Source: an uncultured Saprospiraceae bacterium
Lineage (GTDB): Bacteria; Bacteroidota; Bacteroidia; Chitinophagales; Saprospiraceae
Length of the DNA stretch: 64,000 nt
Direction: 5' to 3'
Assembly (NCBI GenBank): GCA_905480605.1
Contig: CAJQRD010000078.1
Location: forward strand, 44,970 to 108,969
Positions 1 to 8,681 of the stretch are shown piece by piece; position 1 is the first letter of the stretch; every line of letters begins with the position of its first letter. The position numbers and the translations under genes were made by a program. The notes under the pieces were generated by a model, which saw nothing but the letters and a program-made list of their open reading frames with translations, was not told the origin of the DNA and did no database searches.

Positions 1-2238
1 ATTGTCATTATATCCAATTGTTGGAAATTGATCATTGTTTATAAATGTACCATTGTAGAGCATGTTGTTATTATCATCTTGAACAAATCCCTTTGAAGTA
101 TATGTTTGACTAAAACTCAGAATTAAAGAATCATTTGGCAAAAGCATTTTATTCAAATGATAAATAAATATTTTATAATCCTTATGGAAATAATCCAAAG
201 TTGCTTCTCGGTCAAAATAAACATAATTCAATTCAATTCTAGAATTTGGGTAAGCCTGAACAATTATTTTATTAATTCCAATTGTATCTTTATTTACCAA
301 TTTATAAATCCCTTTTGCGCTATAACATCTGCTCTGAGGACACAAATCAAGTTCAAGGGTCACATCAACTATTTTTGGTTGAGGTAACTCTTCTTTCTCT
401 TTAAATAATTTTTCATATTCGGATCTCATTTCACTCTCAGTTGAAGGAAATGAAAAATCATTTATAACATTGGTATTGTAAAAAATAAAACCTCCAAAAC
501 CAGCAAATAGCGCGGAAGTAAATATAACCATTCGCTTTAATGAAATAGTAAGTCTAAATGGTATTAATTTAATTCGCTTCATTAGAGTCAACTCTTCACC
601 TCTCAATGTAAGTGTTAAACTTAGTATAAGTAAAAGAAATGAAAATGCCATCCAGTAGATAACAAAACAAACGAAGGGTAAGATAGAGTGACCATACCCG
701 TTCAAATCAGAATACATACCTAAACTACCTGCTGCGAACAAATATAAAACATGACCATAACCAAGCATCTCTAATGCAATTCTTGCTAAAAAAAAGATTA
801 TAAAAACTACATAACCCAACATCTTATTATTGACCACAACATGTATAAACATTGACAAAACTGAGTACATAATTAGAAATGGCAGATTTTGAACAACAAG
901 AGACATGAAGTATACTTTGATATTAAAATCGAAAAATATATTCAAAGTTTGAAAAATCATACCAACTAGAATCATTGCAGCCATCAACAATAAATAAACA
1001 AAAATCAAAGCACCAAATTTTCCTACAATTCTAACAAACTCTGATATTTGAAATGCATCTGTTATCTTATTTACTTTCACATCTCTTTCCTTCCAAATAA
1101 TCTCACCTGAATAGAAAACTAAAATCATCATAAAAAACACTAACGTTAGTTCATTCAACTGTTCTACAACTAGATATGTTAATGGATAATTATCTATACC
1201 AAATTTGGTTTCTAAGTCTATTGAATTTATTAAAACAGTTACTATCCCAGATACTACTAGAGTTACAAATAGTGGTTCTTTAAAAATTGTAAAAAATTGA
1301 AATTTACAAACATGCCAAATCTGTATTACATTAGATCCAAGACTATTAGAAATAGTAATTTTAGGCAATGTGATTTGTTCTTTAACTTCGAAATTAAAAT
1401 CTTTTCTTTTCGCTTTATTTGAATTGTATTTAACTGCATTACCTTCTAAATGCGCATTGAAGTTAAATCGTTTGTATCCAATTGTAAATGAAATAATTCC
1501 TATTACAACCCAAAATACTCTGTTATACAGAATATATGTTGTATAAATCAATTGACTTGCATTGCGTTCATTGATAGTCCAATCCTGAATGATAATTTTA
1601 ATAGTTTGGAAATTAAATGGATCTATTATTTGGGACCACAAAATCTGATTCCCAAAACCTCTGGACAATACCAAACTCAATAAATAAAGCATCAAAAATA
1701 AAACACCCTGTGTATAAACAACAACCAATTTCCTAGATAGTGCGCCAGACATAAAAAAAACAATACCGCTAAAAAACATGGTAGGAATAATTATAAATAA
1801 ATAAGGAAGTAAATATGTTCTCAAATTGAAAGGCAACATATTTCCAGCATCACGCCAAGGCAAAAATTCACTTAACAGAACACCAAGAAACAAGCCTGAT
1901 GTAACTAACAATAAAACACAAAAGGAACCTAAAAATCTCCCTATCAAATAATCACTTTTACTAATAGGAGTCACGAATATTAGAGAATGCATATTATACT
2001 GATAATCCTTCAACACAGACATACCCATTATCAAAGAACACAACATCATTAAAAATGAAGAAAACACAGACATCGAAACAGCTACAACATAAGGTGCGTT
2101 TTCCTTAATTGGAACCAACCTTCCTTCATAAATAAAATCAATGGCAAATAATGATACAAATGTCACAGCAATAAAAAACAACCAAGTAACAGGTGACTTA
2201 AATCTATGGCTTATTTCAAACCTAAATATTTCGTACAT
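1..2238 (-). CDS. ABC-2 type permease fused to M1-aminopeptidase-like domain (3' end beyond window)
   Basis: The minus strand reads without a stop from an ATG at 2238 to the left edge, giving at least 746 codons, so the gene is partial only because of the window. Residues 1 to about 570 hold two sets of hydrophobic helices, as in ABC-2 exporter permeases; the N-terminus MYEIFRFEISHRFKSP is the usual cytoplasmic start before the first helix. From about residue 615 the protein turns hydrophilic and beta-rich and resembles the N-terminal domain of M1 aminopeptidases, including NGTFINNDQFPTIGY near the edge. Permease/M1 fusions are known in Bacteroidota; the zinc-binding HExxH domain would lie outside this window, so the fusion is inferred. 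The ATPase gene ends 27 bp upstream, so the two form one operon. Substrate unknown. Confidence 0.85.
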   Translation of the reverse strand, partial: MYEIFRFEISHRFKSPVTWLFFIAVTFVSLFAIDFIYEGRLVPIKENAPYVVAVSMSVFSSFLMMLCSLIMGMSVLKDYQYNMHSLIFVTPISKSDYLIGRFLGSFCVLLLVTSGLFLGVLLSEFLPWRDAGNMLPFNLRTYLLPYLFIIIPTMFFSGIVFFMSGALSRKLVVVYTQGVLFLMLYLLSLVLSRGFGNQILWSQIIDPFNFQTIKIIIQDWTINERNASQLIYTTYILYNRVFWVVIGIISFTIGYKRFNFNAHLEGNAVKYNSNKAKRKDFNFEVKEQITLPKITISNSLGSNVIQIWHVCKFQFFTIFKEPLFVTLVVSGIVTVLINSIDLETKFGIDNYPLTYLVVEQLNELTLVFFMMILVFYSGEIIWKERDVKVNKITDAFQISEFVRIVGKFGALIFVYLLLMAAMILVGMIFQTLNIFFDFNIKVYFMSLVVQNLPFLIMYSVLSMFIHVVVNNKMLGYVVFIIFFLARIALEMLGYGHVLYLFAAGSLGMYSDLNGYGHSILPFVCFVIYWMAFSFLLLILSLTLTLRGEELTLMKRIKLIPFRLTISLKRMVIFTSALFAGFGGFIFYNTNVINDFSFPSTESEMRSEYEKLFKEKEELPQPKIVDVTLELDLCPQSRCYSAKGIYKLVNKDTIGINKIIVQAYPNSRIELNYVYFDREATLDYFHKDYKIFIYHLNKMLLPNDSLILSFSQTYTSKGFVQDDNNNMLYNGTFINNDQFPTIGYNDN

Positions 2239-2265
2239 AAATGAGTGGATTTAATAGTTTAGATT

Positions 2266-3150
2266 TTAATAGTTGTTACTTTGATATATTTGATTGAAAT
2301 AAACATCACTTAATTCTGGCTTAACAAGTTTAAATCCATCTGATATTTTTTCATCACTATATACTTGAATTATATGTTCCCCACGCAATAACTTTTCCGC
2401 CAATACAGAATAATTATTTCGGCATTCAACTAATTCAGCTTTTGAAACAGTTTTACTGTAAATTCTATTTTCTAAATTATCAATGGCCGTATTGGGATCA
2501 CCTTGTAACAATACTTTACCTTTATTTACAATAGCCATATTACTGCAAAGTTCTTTGACGTCTTCAACAATATGGGTTGACAAAATAACTATTGTGCCCT
2601 CTCCTATTTCACATAAAAGGTTATGAAAACGGTTCCTTTCTGAAGGATCCAAACCAGCTGTAGGTTCGTCGACTATAATTAATCTTGGATCGGCTAATAG
2701 TGCTTGGGCAATTCCAAATCTTTGTTTCATGCCCCCTGAAAAACTATGTAATTTCTCATCTCTAACATTGTACAAGTTGGTACGTATCAACAAGGATTCC
2801 ACAACAGACTTGCGCTCTCTTTTATTAGTAATTCCTTTCAACACAGCAAAATGATTTAACAAAACTTTTGCCTTTATCTTAGGATATAATCCAAAAGATT
2901 GTGGTAGATAACCTAGTACTTTTCTAACATCGTCTTTTTGTTTAATCACATCAATTTCCCCTAAAGTAATGCTGCCTTCATCAGGCTCTTGTAAAGTAGC
3001 TATTGTACGCATTAAACTAGATTTTCCAGCACCATTTGGGCCTAGCAATCCAAATATTCCAGGTGGTATCTTAAGTGTAAAATCATCTAGCGCCTTAACA
3101 CCATTGCTATAAGTCTTGGAAAGCCCTTCTATTTCTAAATTAAAATTCAT
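2266..3150 (-). CDS. ABC transporter ATP-binding protein
   Basis: A 294-residue ATPase that powers the permease encoded 27 bp downstream. The Walker A motif GPNGAGKSS lies near residues 37-45, the Q-loop region YLPQSFGLYP near 81-90, the signature SFSGGMKQR near 136-144, Walker B LIIVDEP near 157-163 and the switch histidine in ILSTHIVEDV. This is the CcmA/NatA-like branch that pairs with ABC-2 permeases. The last 75 or so residues form a C-terminal extension of the kind seen in exporters linked to M1-peptidase permeases. The gene is divergent from a LytS/LytTR two-component pair. Transport of a peptide or antimicrobial is plausible but not shown by sequence. Confidence 0.93.
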   Translation of the reverse strand: MNFNLEIEGLSKTYSNGVKALDDFTLKIPPGIFGLLGPNGAGKSSLMRTIATLQEPDEGSITLGEIDVIKQKDDVRKVLGYLPQSFGLYPKIKAKVLLNHFAVLKGITNKRERKSVVESLLIRTNLYNVRDEKLHSFSGGMKQRFGIAQALLADPRLIIVDEPTAGLDPSERNRFHNLLCEIGEGTIVILSTHIVEDVKELCSNMAIVNKGKVLLQGDPNTAIDNLENRIYSKTVSKAELVECRNNYSVLAEKLLRGEHIIQVYSDEKISDGFKLVKPELSDVYFNQIYQSNNY

Positions 3151-3205
3151 ATGTATTTGATTCTTAGTGTAATTTACTATGCCTAAGTAATTGGGAAAAA
3201 GAAAA

Positions 3206-3268
3206 GTGATAAACGCAGAATACTAGCATCCACAATTGTATAAAAGGATGACAAAGACAGTTTATCAC
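3206..3268. promoter_or_regulatory. Inverted repeat resembling paired LytTR sites
   Basis: A perfect 9-bp inverted repeat, GTGATAAAC at 3206-3214 and GTTTATCAC at 3260-3268, lies in the divergent gap between the ABC operon and the LytS/LytTR operon. The right arm overlaps ACAGTTTAT (3257-3265), which fits the published LytTR consensus [TA][AC][CA]GTTN[AG][TG]. The left arm read on the other strand, TGCGTTTAT, misses it at one position. Known LytTR regulators usually bind two direct repeats, so the inverted layout is unusual. Binding by the neighbouring regulator is inferred. Confidence 0.45.
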
Positions 3269-3351
3269 AGAAATTGATATGTTTATAATACAATGCCTAG
3301 TGTTTAACAAGTAAGCTTGATCTATACTCAATACTTTATTATCATTGTATT

Positions 3352-4503
3352 ATGATTTCAGAATTAAGCAAATTTCAGAGTAAAATATACAACATCATGC
3401 TCTTGGGCATGCTGATATTAATTAGCATATTTCTAATTGCGGCTGACATAGAAGTTCCTTCCGCTCTGTTTTTCTTTACTGCACTTGCTTTTTCGATATA
3501 TTTATTTTGGAAATGGGCTAAAACAAAACGTCAAAAAACTACTTCCTATAAATCCAATAGAAAAAAAGAAGTAATCGTACTATCAATAACAATAAGTATA
3601 ATAAGTGTAATTGCAATTGTAGAAACTTATCCTAATTCTGTAGAATCAACTTTGTTCTTGACGCAAATTCTAGCACTCAATTTTTTAGTTTTAAGCAGTG
3701 AACAATATAGCAACAGCAAATTATTCACAAAGATTAAAAGTAGAAAGTTATATATCATATTATCAATTCTACTTTGTTCTATAATTGCTTTTCTTTTTGT
3801 AATAATGGTTTATGAATCTGAGGACTTAATAAATCTTCTCGCTCTTGTTTTTTTTATTGCTATAATAATATTTGGAATCAAATGGTTGGTCTCACAGATA
3901 AAGCTAATATTAAATTTAAAAAATGAGAAAGCCAAAACAGAATTAAAGCATTTGCAAAACCAAGTGAATCCTCATTTTTTCTTTAATGTTTTGAATAATC
4001 TATATGGAACTGTTGGCAAGGATCCGCAACAAGCACAAGAAATTATTTTAAAACTTTCAGATATGATGCGATATAGCATTTATAATGGCCAAAAAGAAAG
4101 AGCCACTCTGAAAGAAGAAATAGAGCATTTAAAAAATTACATTGCGCTTAATAAGATGAGATATCATAAAACTATTGATATTGATTTTGATATAAACATT
4201 TCTGATACCAATGTGAAAATCGTTCCGCTTTTGTATCTTATGCTTTTAGAAAATGCATTTAAGCATGGTGCAGAAAAATTAAGGAAAGATGCGTTTATAA
4301 AAATAAGAATAGAAAATGATCAAAATGCTATTAAATTTACTGTAATTAACAACTATGATACAGCAAGTACTTCAATTCAAAAAGGAATTGGTTTAAAAAA
4401 TTTAAAAAGAAGATTAGAGTTGGCATATCCAGAAAAACATGATTTAACACTAATGGATAAAAACGGAACATACGAAGCATATTTAAACTTAGATATTCTA
4501 TGA
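3352..4503 (+). CDS. LytS-type sensor histidine kinase
   Basis: A 383-residue membrane sensor. The first half is mostly hydrophobic, with about six helices between residues 12 and 185 and no large periplasmic loop. A His_kinase (LytS/YehU family) domain follows: the phosphoacceptor His208 sits in QVNPHFFFNVLNNLYG, and the ATPase end has LLENAFKHGAEKL and GIGLKNLKRRLEL. The stop overlaps the start of the LytTR regulator in an ATGA, so the two are translationally coupled. Position opposite the ABC exporter suggests the pair controls that operon. The signal sensed cannot be read from the sequence. Confidence 0.93.
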   Translation: MISELSKFQSKIYNIMLLGMLILISIFLIAADIEVPSALFFFTALAFSIYLFWKWAKTKRQKTTSYKSNRKKEVIVLSITISIISVIAIVETYPNSVESTLFLTQILALNFLVLSSEQYSNSKLFTKIKSRKLYIILSILLCSIIAFLFVIMVYESEDLINLLALVFFIAIIIFGIKWLVSQIKLILNLKNEKAKTELKHLQNQVNPHFFFNVLNNLYGTVGKDPQQAQEIILKLSDMMRYSIYNGQKERATLKEEIEHLKNYIALNKMRYHKTIDIDFDINISDTNVKIVPLLYLMLLENAFKHGAEKLRKDAFIKIRIENDQNAIKFTVINNYDTASTSIQKGIGLKNLKRRLELAYPEKHDLTLMDKNGTYEAYLNLDIL

Positions 4504-5201
4504 TCGAATATATGATTGTAGATGACGAGAGCATTGCCCATGATATAATTAAGGGTTATTGTGACATGTTGCCTAATATGAAACTTCAGACAAATTGCTA
4601 CGATGCAATAGAAGCCTTACAATACCTGAATTTAAATAAAGTGGATTTAATTTTTTTAGATTTAAATATGCCAAAACTGCAAGGCTTTGATTTCTTAAAA
4701 ACACTTTCAAATCCACCAAAAACAATTATCACAACAGCTTACAGTGAATTTGCACTTGAAGGTTACGAACTAAACGTTGTTGACTATCTGCTAAAACCTT
4801 TCAGTTTTGAACGTTTTTTGAAAGCCGTTCAAAAAGCCAATATTATTGAAAGCAAAAAACAAATTACTCCTTCACATTCAACTAAAATTTCTACATCGAA
4901 TAAAATATTTATCAGTTCTAATAAAAAACAGTTTCAAGTAGATATGAGTGATATATTATTTATTGAGGCATCTGGAAATTATTGCAAAGTAATTACCAAG
5001 AAAATCACTTTAACTACCCGAGACAAAATATCTAGTCTTCTTGAAAAATTACCTACCAATGATTTCATTCAAGTACACAAATCATTTGTTGTTGCAAGCC
5101 AACATATAAACAGTATTGAAGGAAATCAAATCAAAATTCAAGAACATACAATTCCAATTGGCAAAATTTACAAAAGGAATTTGAATAAATTACTAGGTTA
5201 A
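4500..5201 (+). CDS. LytTR-family response regulator
   Basis: A 233-residue regulator with an N-terminal receiver domain (residues 1-115) and a C-terminal LytTR DNA-binding domain (about 135-233). Acidic residues D8/D9 and the phosphoacceptor Asp54 (IFLDLNMPKL) are present, with the conserved Thr in KTIITTAYSEFA and Lys in YLLKPFSFERF. The LytTR part contains ILFIEASGNYCKV and the terminal FIQVHKSFVV. It is coupled to the kinase by a 4-bp ATGA overlap. The likely target is the divergent gap, which contains a LytTR-like repeat; this is an inference. Confidence 0.94.
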   Translation: MIEYMIVDDESIAHDIIKGYCDMLPNMKLQTNCYDAIEALQYLNLNKVDLIFLDLNMPKLQGFDFLKTLSNPPKTIITTAYSEFALEGYELNVVDYLLKPFSFERFLKAVQKANIIESKKQITPSHSTKISTSNKIFISSNKKQFQVDMSDILFIEASGNYCKVITKKITLTTRDKISSLLEKLPTNDFIQVHKSFVVASQHINSIEGNQIKIQEHTIPIGKIYKRNLNKLLG

Positions 5202-5308
5202 GGCTAATGTCACTTCAATAGGGTTAAGAGTTCGTTTATAATTCTTCTTAAAAAAATATTTCTATTCCAGCAATTATGTTGCTATATTGAGTTTGAAAAT
5301 TGAAAACA

Positions 5309-7207
5309 ATGACAACTGAAATACATTCACTAGAATCATATAAAGAAGAATATAGAAAGAGCGTAACCGATCCTGAAGCCTTTTGGAAAAAAGAAGCTGA
5401 AACATTCACTTGGTTTAAACCATTTGAAACAGTATGCGACTGGAATTTTGATGAACCTAACATCAAGTGGTTTGGTGGTGGGAAAACAAATATTACTTAC
5501 AACTGTTTGGATCGACACATTGAAACGAGAGGAGATCAAACAGCTATATTGTGGGAGCCAAATAATCCTGATGATGAAGTAAAGAAATATACCTATAAGG
5601 AATTACTGGACGAAGTATGTAAAGCTTCAAACATGCTAAAATCACTAGGCATTCAAAAAGGTGATCGTGTGGTTTTTTACATGCCAATGGTCCCAGAATT
5701 GGCAATTGGTGTTCTAGCGTGCGCTCGTATTGGAGCCGTGCATTCAGTGGTCTTTGCTGGTTTTTCAGCTCAAGCACTTGCAGACCGTGTAGATGATGCG
5801 CAAGCCAAAATGATTATTTGTTCAGACTATAACAATAGAGGAAAGAAAAGCATTCCAGTGAAACAAGTTGTTGATGAAGCTATGGACATTGGATGTAACA
5901 GTGTCGATACTGTAATCGTACATAAAAACACGGGCTTCGAAATAAATTGGAGTGATGATACCGATCAGTCATGGCATGAAAACATGGCCAAACAATCATC
6001 AGTTTGTGAAGCCGAACCAATGGATTCCGAAGATTTGCTTTTCATATTATATACCTCAGGATCAACTGGAAAACCCAAAGGCGTTGTGCATACTTGTGGT
6101 GGGTACATGGTTTACACTTGTTATTCATTTAAGAATGTTTTTCAATATAAAAAAGGTGACATTTATTGGTGCACAGCCGATATAGGATGGATCACAGGAC
6201 ATTCCTACATTGTCTATGGACCATTGCTTGCAGGTGCAACAACGATTATGTTTGAAGGAGTTCCTACTTTTCCTGATGCAGGGCGATTTTGGGATATTTG
6301 TCAAAAACACAAGGTCACACAATTCTATACTGCTCCAACAGCAATCAGAGCACTGATGGCAAAAGGTGACGAATGGCCTGCTAAGTACGATCTTTCATCA
6401 ATCAAGGTATTAGGATCTGTTGGTGAACCTATAAATGAAGAAGCTTGGCATTGGTATGACAAACACATTGGAAAAGGTAACGCACCTATAGTCGATACTT
6501 GGTGGCAAACAGAGACAGGAGGAATTATGATTACTCCCCTACCAGGAATTACAGATACCAAACCCACATATGCCTCTTATCCAATGCCAGGGATTCAAGC
6601 TATCTTGGTTGATAAGGATGGTTATGAATTGACAGAAAATAATGTAGAAGGATTGTTGTGTATAAAGTATCCTTGGCCATCTATGATTCGGACAACTTAT
6701 GGTGATCATGCCAGATGTAAACAAGTTTATTTTTCTACTTTTAAAGGTATGTACTTTACGGGTGATGGAGCCCGACGGGATGAAAATGGGCGTATAAGAG
6801 TAATCGGAAGAGTTGATGATGTAATAAATGTTTCGGGTCACAGAATGGGCACCGCTGAAGTCGAAAATGCCATCAATGAACACCCAAATGTTGTTGAATC
6901 TGCAGTTGTTGGATATCCTCATGATATAAAAGGGCAAGGAATTTATGCTTATGTTATTACACAGGATAAAACAACAAATGATGATTTCAGAAGAGAAATT
7001 CTAGCTGTTGTCACCAAGGAAATAGGACCAATTGCAAAGCCTGACAAAATTCAATTTGTAAGCGATCTACCAAAGACACGTTCAGGTAAAATTATGAGAA
7101 GGATTTTAAGAAAAATCGCGTCAAAAGATACTGGAAATTTGGGTGACATTTCAACTTTACTAAATCCAGATGCTGTTCAAGATGTAATTGACAATGCCTT
7201 GGTGTAA
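5309..7207 (+). CDS. acs: Acetyl-CoA synthetase (AMP-forming)
   Basis: Converts acetate, ATP and CoA to acetyl-CoA through an acetyl-adenylate. The 632-residue product has the usual Acs length. Visible motifs are the adenylate-forming P-loop YTSGSTGKPKGVVHT, WWQTETGG, the hinge region FTGDGARRDENGRIRVIGR, and KTRSGKIMRR, whose Lys594 is the residue regulated by acetylation in this family. I chose the ATG at 5309 because MTTEIHSLESY matches typical Acs starts; a TTG three codons upstream (5300) is the alternative. The gene stands alone and converges with a DinB-like gene. Confidence 0.97.
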   Translation: MTTEIHSLESYKEEYRKSVTDPEAFWKKEAETFTWFKPFETVCDWNFDEPNIKWFGGGKTNITYNCLDRHIETRGDQTAILWEPNNPDDEVKKYTYKELLDEVCKASNMLKSLGIQKGDRVVFYMPMVPELAIGVLACARIGAVHSVVFAGFSAQALADRVDDAQAKMIICSDYNNRGKKSIPVKQVVDEAMDIGCNSVDTVIVHKNTGFEINWSDDTDQSWHENMAKQSSVCEAEPMDSEDLLFILYTSGSTGKPKGVVHTCGGYMVYTCYSFKNVFQYKKGDIYWCTADIGWITGHSYIVYGPLLAGATTIMFEGVPTFPDAGRFWDICQKHKVTQFYTAPTAIRALMAKGDEWPAKYDLSSIKVLGSVGEPINEEAWHWYDKHIGKGNAPIVDTWWQTETGGIMITPLPGITDTKPTYASYPMPGIQAILVDKDGYELTENNVEGLLCIKYPWPSMIRTTYGDHARCKQVYFSTFKGMYFTGDGARRDENGRIRVIGRVDDVINVSGHRMGTAEVENAINEHPNVVESAVVGYPHDIKGQGIYAYVITQDKTTNDDFRREILAVVTKEIGPIAKPDKIQFVSDLPKTRSGKIMRRILRKIASKDTGNLGDISTLLNPDAVQDVIDNALV

Positions 7208-7297
7208 AACTAGATTACTTAAATGTGAAGATCGGTGCACTATTGCTAAAGCGTTATCCAATAACTATGCAAACACGTTATTATTAATGTTTTGCAC

Positions 7298-7816
7298 TCA
7301 GTTTATAACATAACCTTCATCGTTAAATCCAATTTTTCGTTCATACTCTGGTAAGATCTGAACTATGTGATGTTCCGTATGGTATATATAGTCAGCGATT
7401 AGGTAAACAATACTTTCTTCTTTTCCTTCTTCAAATGGAATCATGCTCCATGCAAAATAAGAATGTACTTTGGTCTTTGCATTCAGTTTTTCTCGAGACA
7501 AAGAATTCACGGATTCCCCGAAATGCAAATTGCTGATACGCCACAACTCAAGTACATCATTCTTAGATCTATTCTGATAGTTATTTCTCTTAACCCATTG
7601 GTCTTGATCGTATCCTTCAAACAACAAATTATCTTGATTTTCAGCCAATATCAGCCTTCTATGATTGTTAAAAGCAGAATCAACTAAATGCCCAAGAATC
7701 TCTTTTGGAGACCATTTGTCATCACTTGGTTTTTCACTGAACTGTGCGGAAGACATTCTTTCAAAAATTGGATGTACTTCTTCGATGATGTCTTTTAGGA
7801 TTTCAATATATTTCAT
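7298..7816 (-). CDS. DinB/YfiT-like putative metal-dependent protein
   Basis: A 172-residue four-helix-bundle protein of the DinB-like superfamily. The first histidine motif is GHLVDSAFNNHRR near residues 42-54 and the second is YHTEHHIVQIL near the C-terminus; these give the three-histidine metal site of the superfamily. KWSPKEILGHLVDSA is a typical DinB_2 stretch. Members act as thiol-dependent transferases or have no known role; none can be assigned here. It is monocistronic and convergent with acs. Confidence 0.8.
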   Translation of the reverse strand: MKYIEILKDIIEEVHPIFERMSSAQFSEKPSDDKWSPKEILGHLVDSAFNNHRRLILAENQDNLLFEGYDQDQWVKRNNYQNRSKNDVLELWRISNLHFGESVNSLSREKLNAKTKVHSYFAWSMIPFEEGKEESIVYLIADYIYHTEHHIVQILPEYERKIGFNDEGYVIN

Positions 7817-7865
7817 ATTTTTTCTTTCTGATGAAGCTTAAAACCGAGCTGCAATTTGTTCACCT

Positions 7866-8267
7866 TTAGATTATCCAATCATTGTACGCTTTTTGTTGTC
7901 CATTTCCAAAAGATTTAAATGTCTCAAAAACATCTTTGGGCTCAAACTCAAAGCAATACAATAGTTCTGAAGGAATTACAGCTCTCGAATTATCGGCGTA
8001 GAGTATAATATAAACATAATTGCCTTTTCCAAAGTTTCACGAATTGCTGACTTCACAGAAAAGAAAAGTTTTTCATTTCCCATTGGCATCAATTTAAATT
8101 GTTTAAAGGAATAATCATCAATTGTACCTTTTACAGAAACCCAACCAAATGGTTTGGACTTGTCTTGCATTACCTCAACTACCTCTGCATAAGTACACCC
8201 TCCTTTCCCAGGTGTTTTGTTTCAATAGGGCTTTTACTTTAAAAATAGGGTTTTGCACTCTTTCCAT
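7866..8267 (-). pseudogene. DUF1905/YdeI-type protein, broken by two frameshifts
   Basis: Three reading-frame pieces on the minus strand join into one DUF1905-type protein of about 133 residues. The first piece starts at an ATG (8267) and runs VQNPIFKVKALLKQNT. A shift near 8213 leads into GKGGCTYAEVVEVMQDKSKP and the conserved GWVSVKGTIDD...LMPMGN. A second shift near 8019 leads into GNYVYIILYADNSRAVIPSE and the terminal KAYNDWI typical of YdeI-like proteins. The two shifts are of opposite sense and restore the frame overall. Either the gene is recently dead or the assembly has two indels; both shifts lie next to short homopolymers. It starts 2 bp after the cytochrome gene ends. Confidence 0.75.
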
Positions 8268-8268
8268 C

Positions 8269-8658
8269 CTAAATCTTACTCACCTCTTCCTCGGTAACCA
8301 TCTCCTTTGATTCATTGCCCCAAGAATTAAGAATAAAATTCATCACATCTGCCACTTCTTCATCATCCAATCCTAATGGCGCCATTATGTTATTGTACTT
8401 AACACCATTTACAGTTATCTCTCCTTTTTGTCCTTTCTTGATAGCCTTGATACTTTCATTCCTCTTAGTCAGCAGGTAATCAGACTCTGCTAAAGGCGGA
8501 AATATTCCAGGCATACCTTTACCCGAACTCAAGTGACAGGTTACACAAAAGTCACCATAAACTTCTTTTCCTCTCTCAATGCTTTCTGACAAAGGATCAG
8601 GTTGCTGAAAAGAAATCAATATAAAACCAAGTGATATAATTGCTATTAATAATTTCAT
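8269..8658 (-). CDS. Secreted monoheme cytochrome c
   Basis: A 129-residue class I cytochrome c with an N-terminal signal peptide (MKLLIAIISLGFILISF). The heme motif CVTCH covers residues 38-42 and a distal Met is available in the NNIMAPLG stretch before the C-terminal helix EEVADVMNFILNSWGN. It follows the sugar dehydrogenase gene by 23 bp on the same strand, so the pair is probably co-transcribed and the cytochrome probably takes electrons from the reduced PQQ enzyme in the periplasm. The family and heme site are read from sequence; the electron route is inferred. Confidence 0.9.
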   Translation of the reverse strand: MKLLIAIISLGFILISFQQPDPLSESIERGKEVYGDFCVTCHLSSGKGMPGIFPPLAESDYLLTKRNESIKAIKKGQKGEITVNGVKYNNIMAPLGLDDEEVADVMNFILNSWGNESKEMVTEEEVSKI

Positions 8659-8681
8659 TGAACTTAATTTTTAGAACAGTA

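Noticed and set aside
157..387. Plus-strand open frame of 76 codons
   Set aside because: It lies antisense inside the open permease/M1 frame, which is uninterrupted for 746 codons.
5300..5308. TTG start for acetyl-CoA synthetase
   Set aside because: The ATG three codons later gives the usual family N-terminus.
7208..7297. AATAAC/GTTATT inverted repeat between convergent genes
   Set aside because: Six AT-rich base pairs without a T run are too weak to call a terminator.
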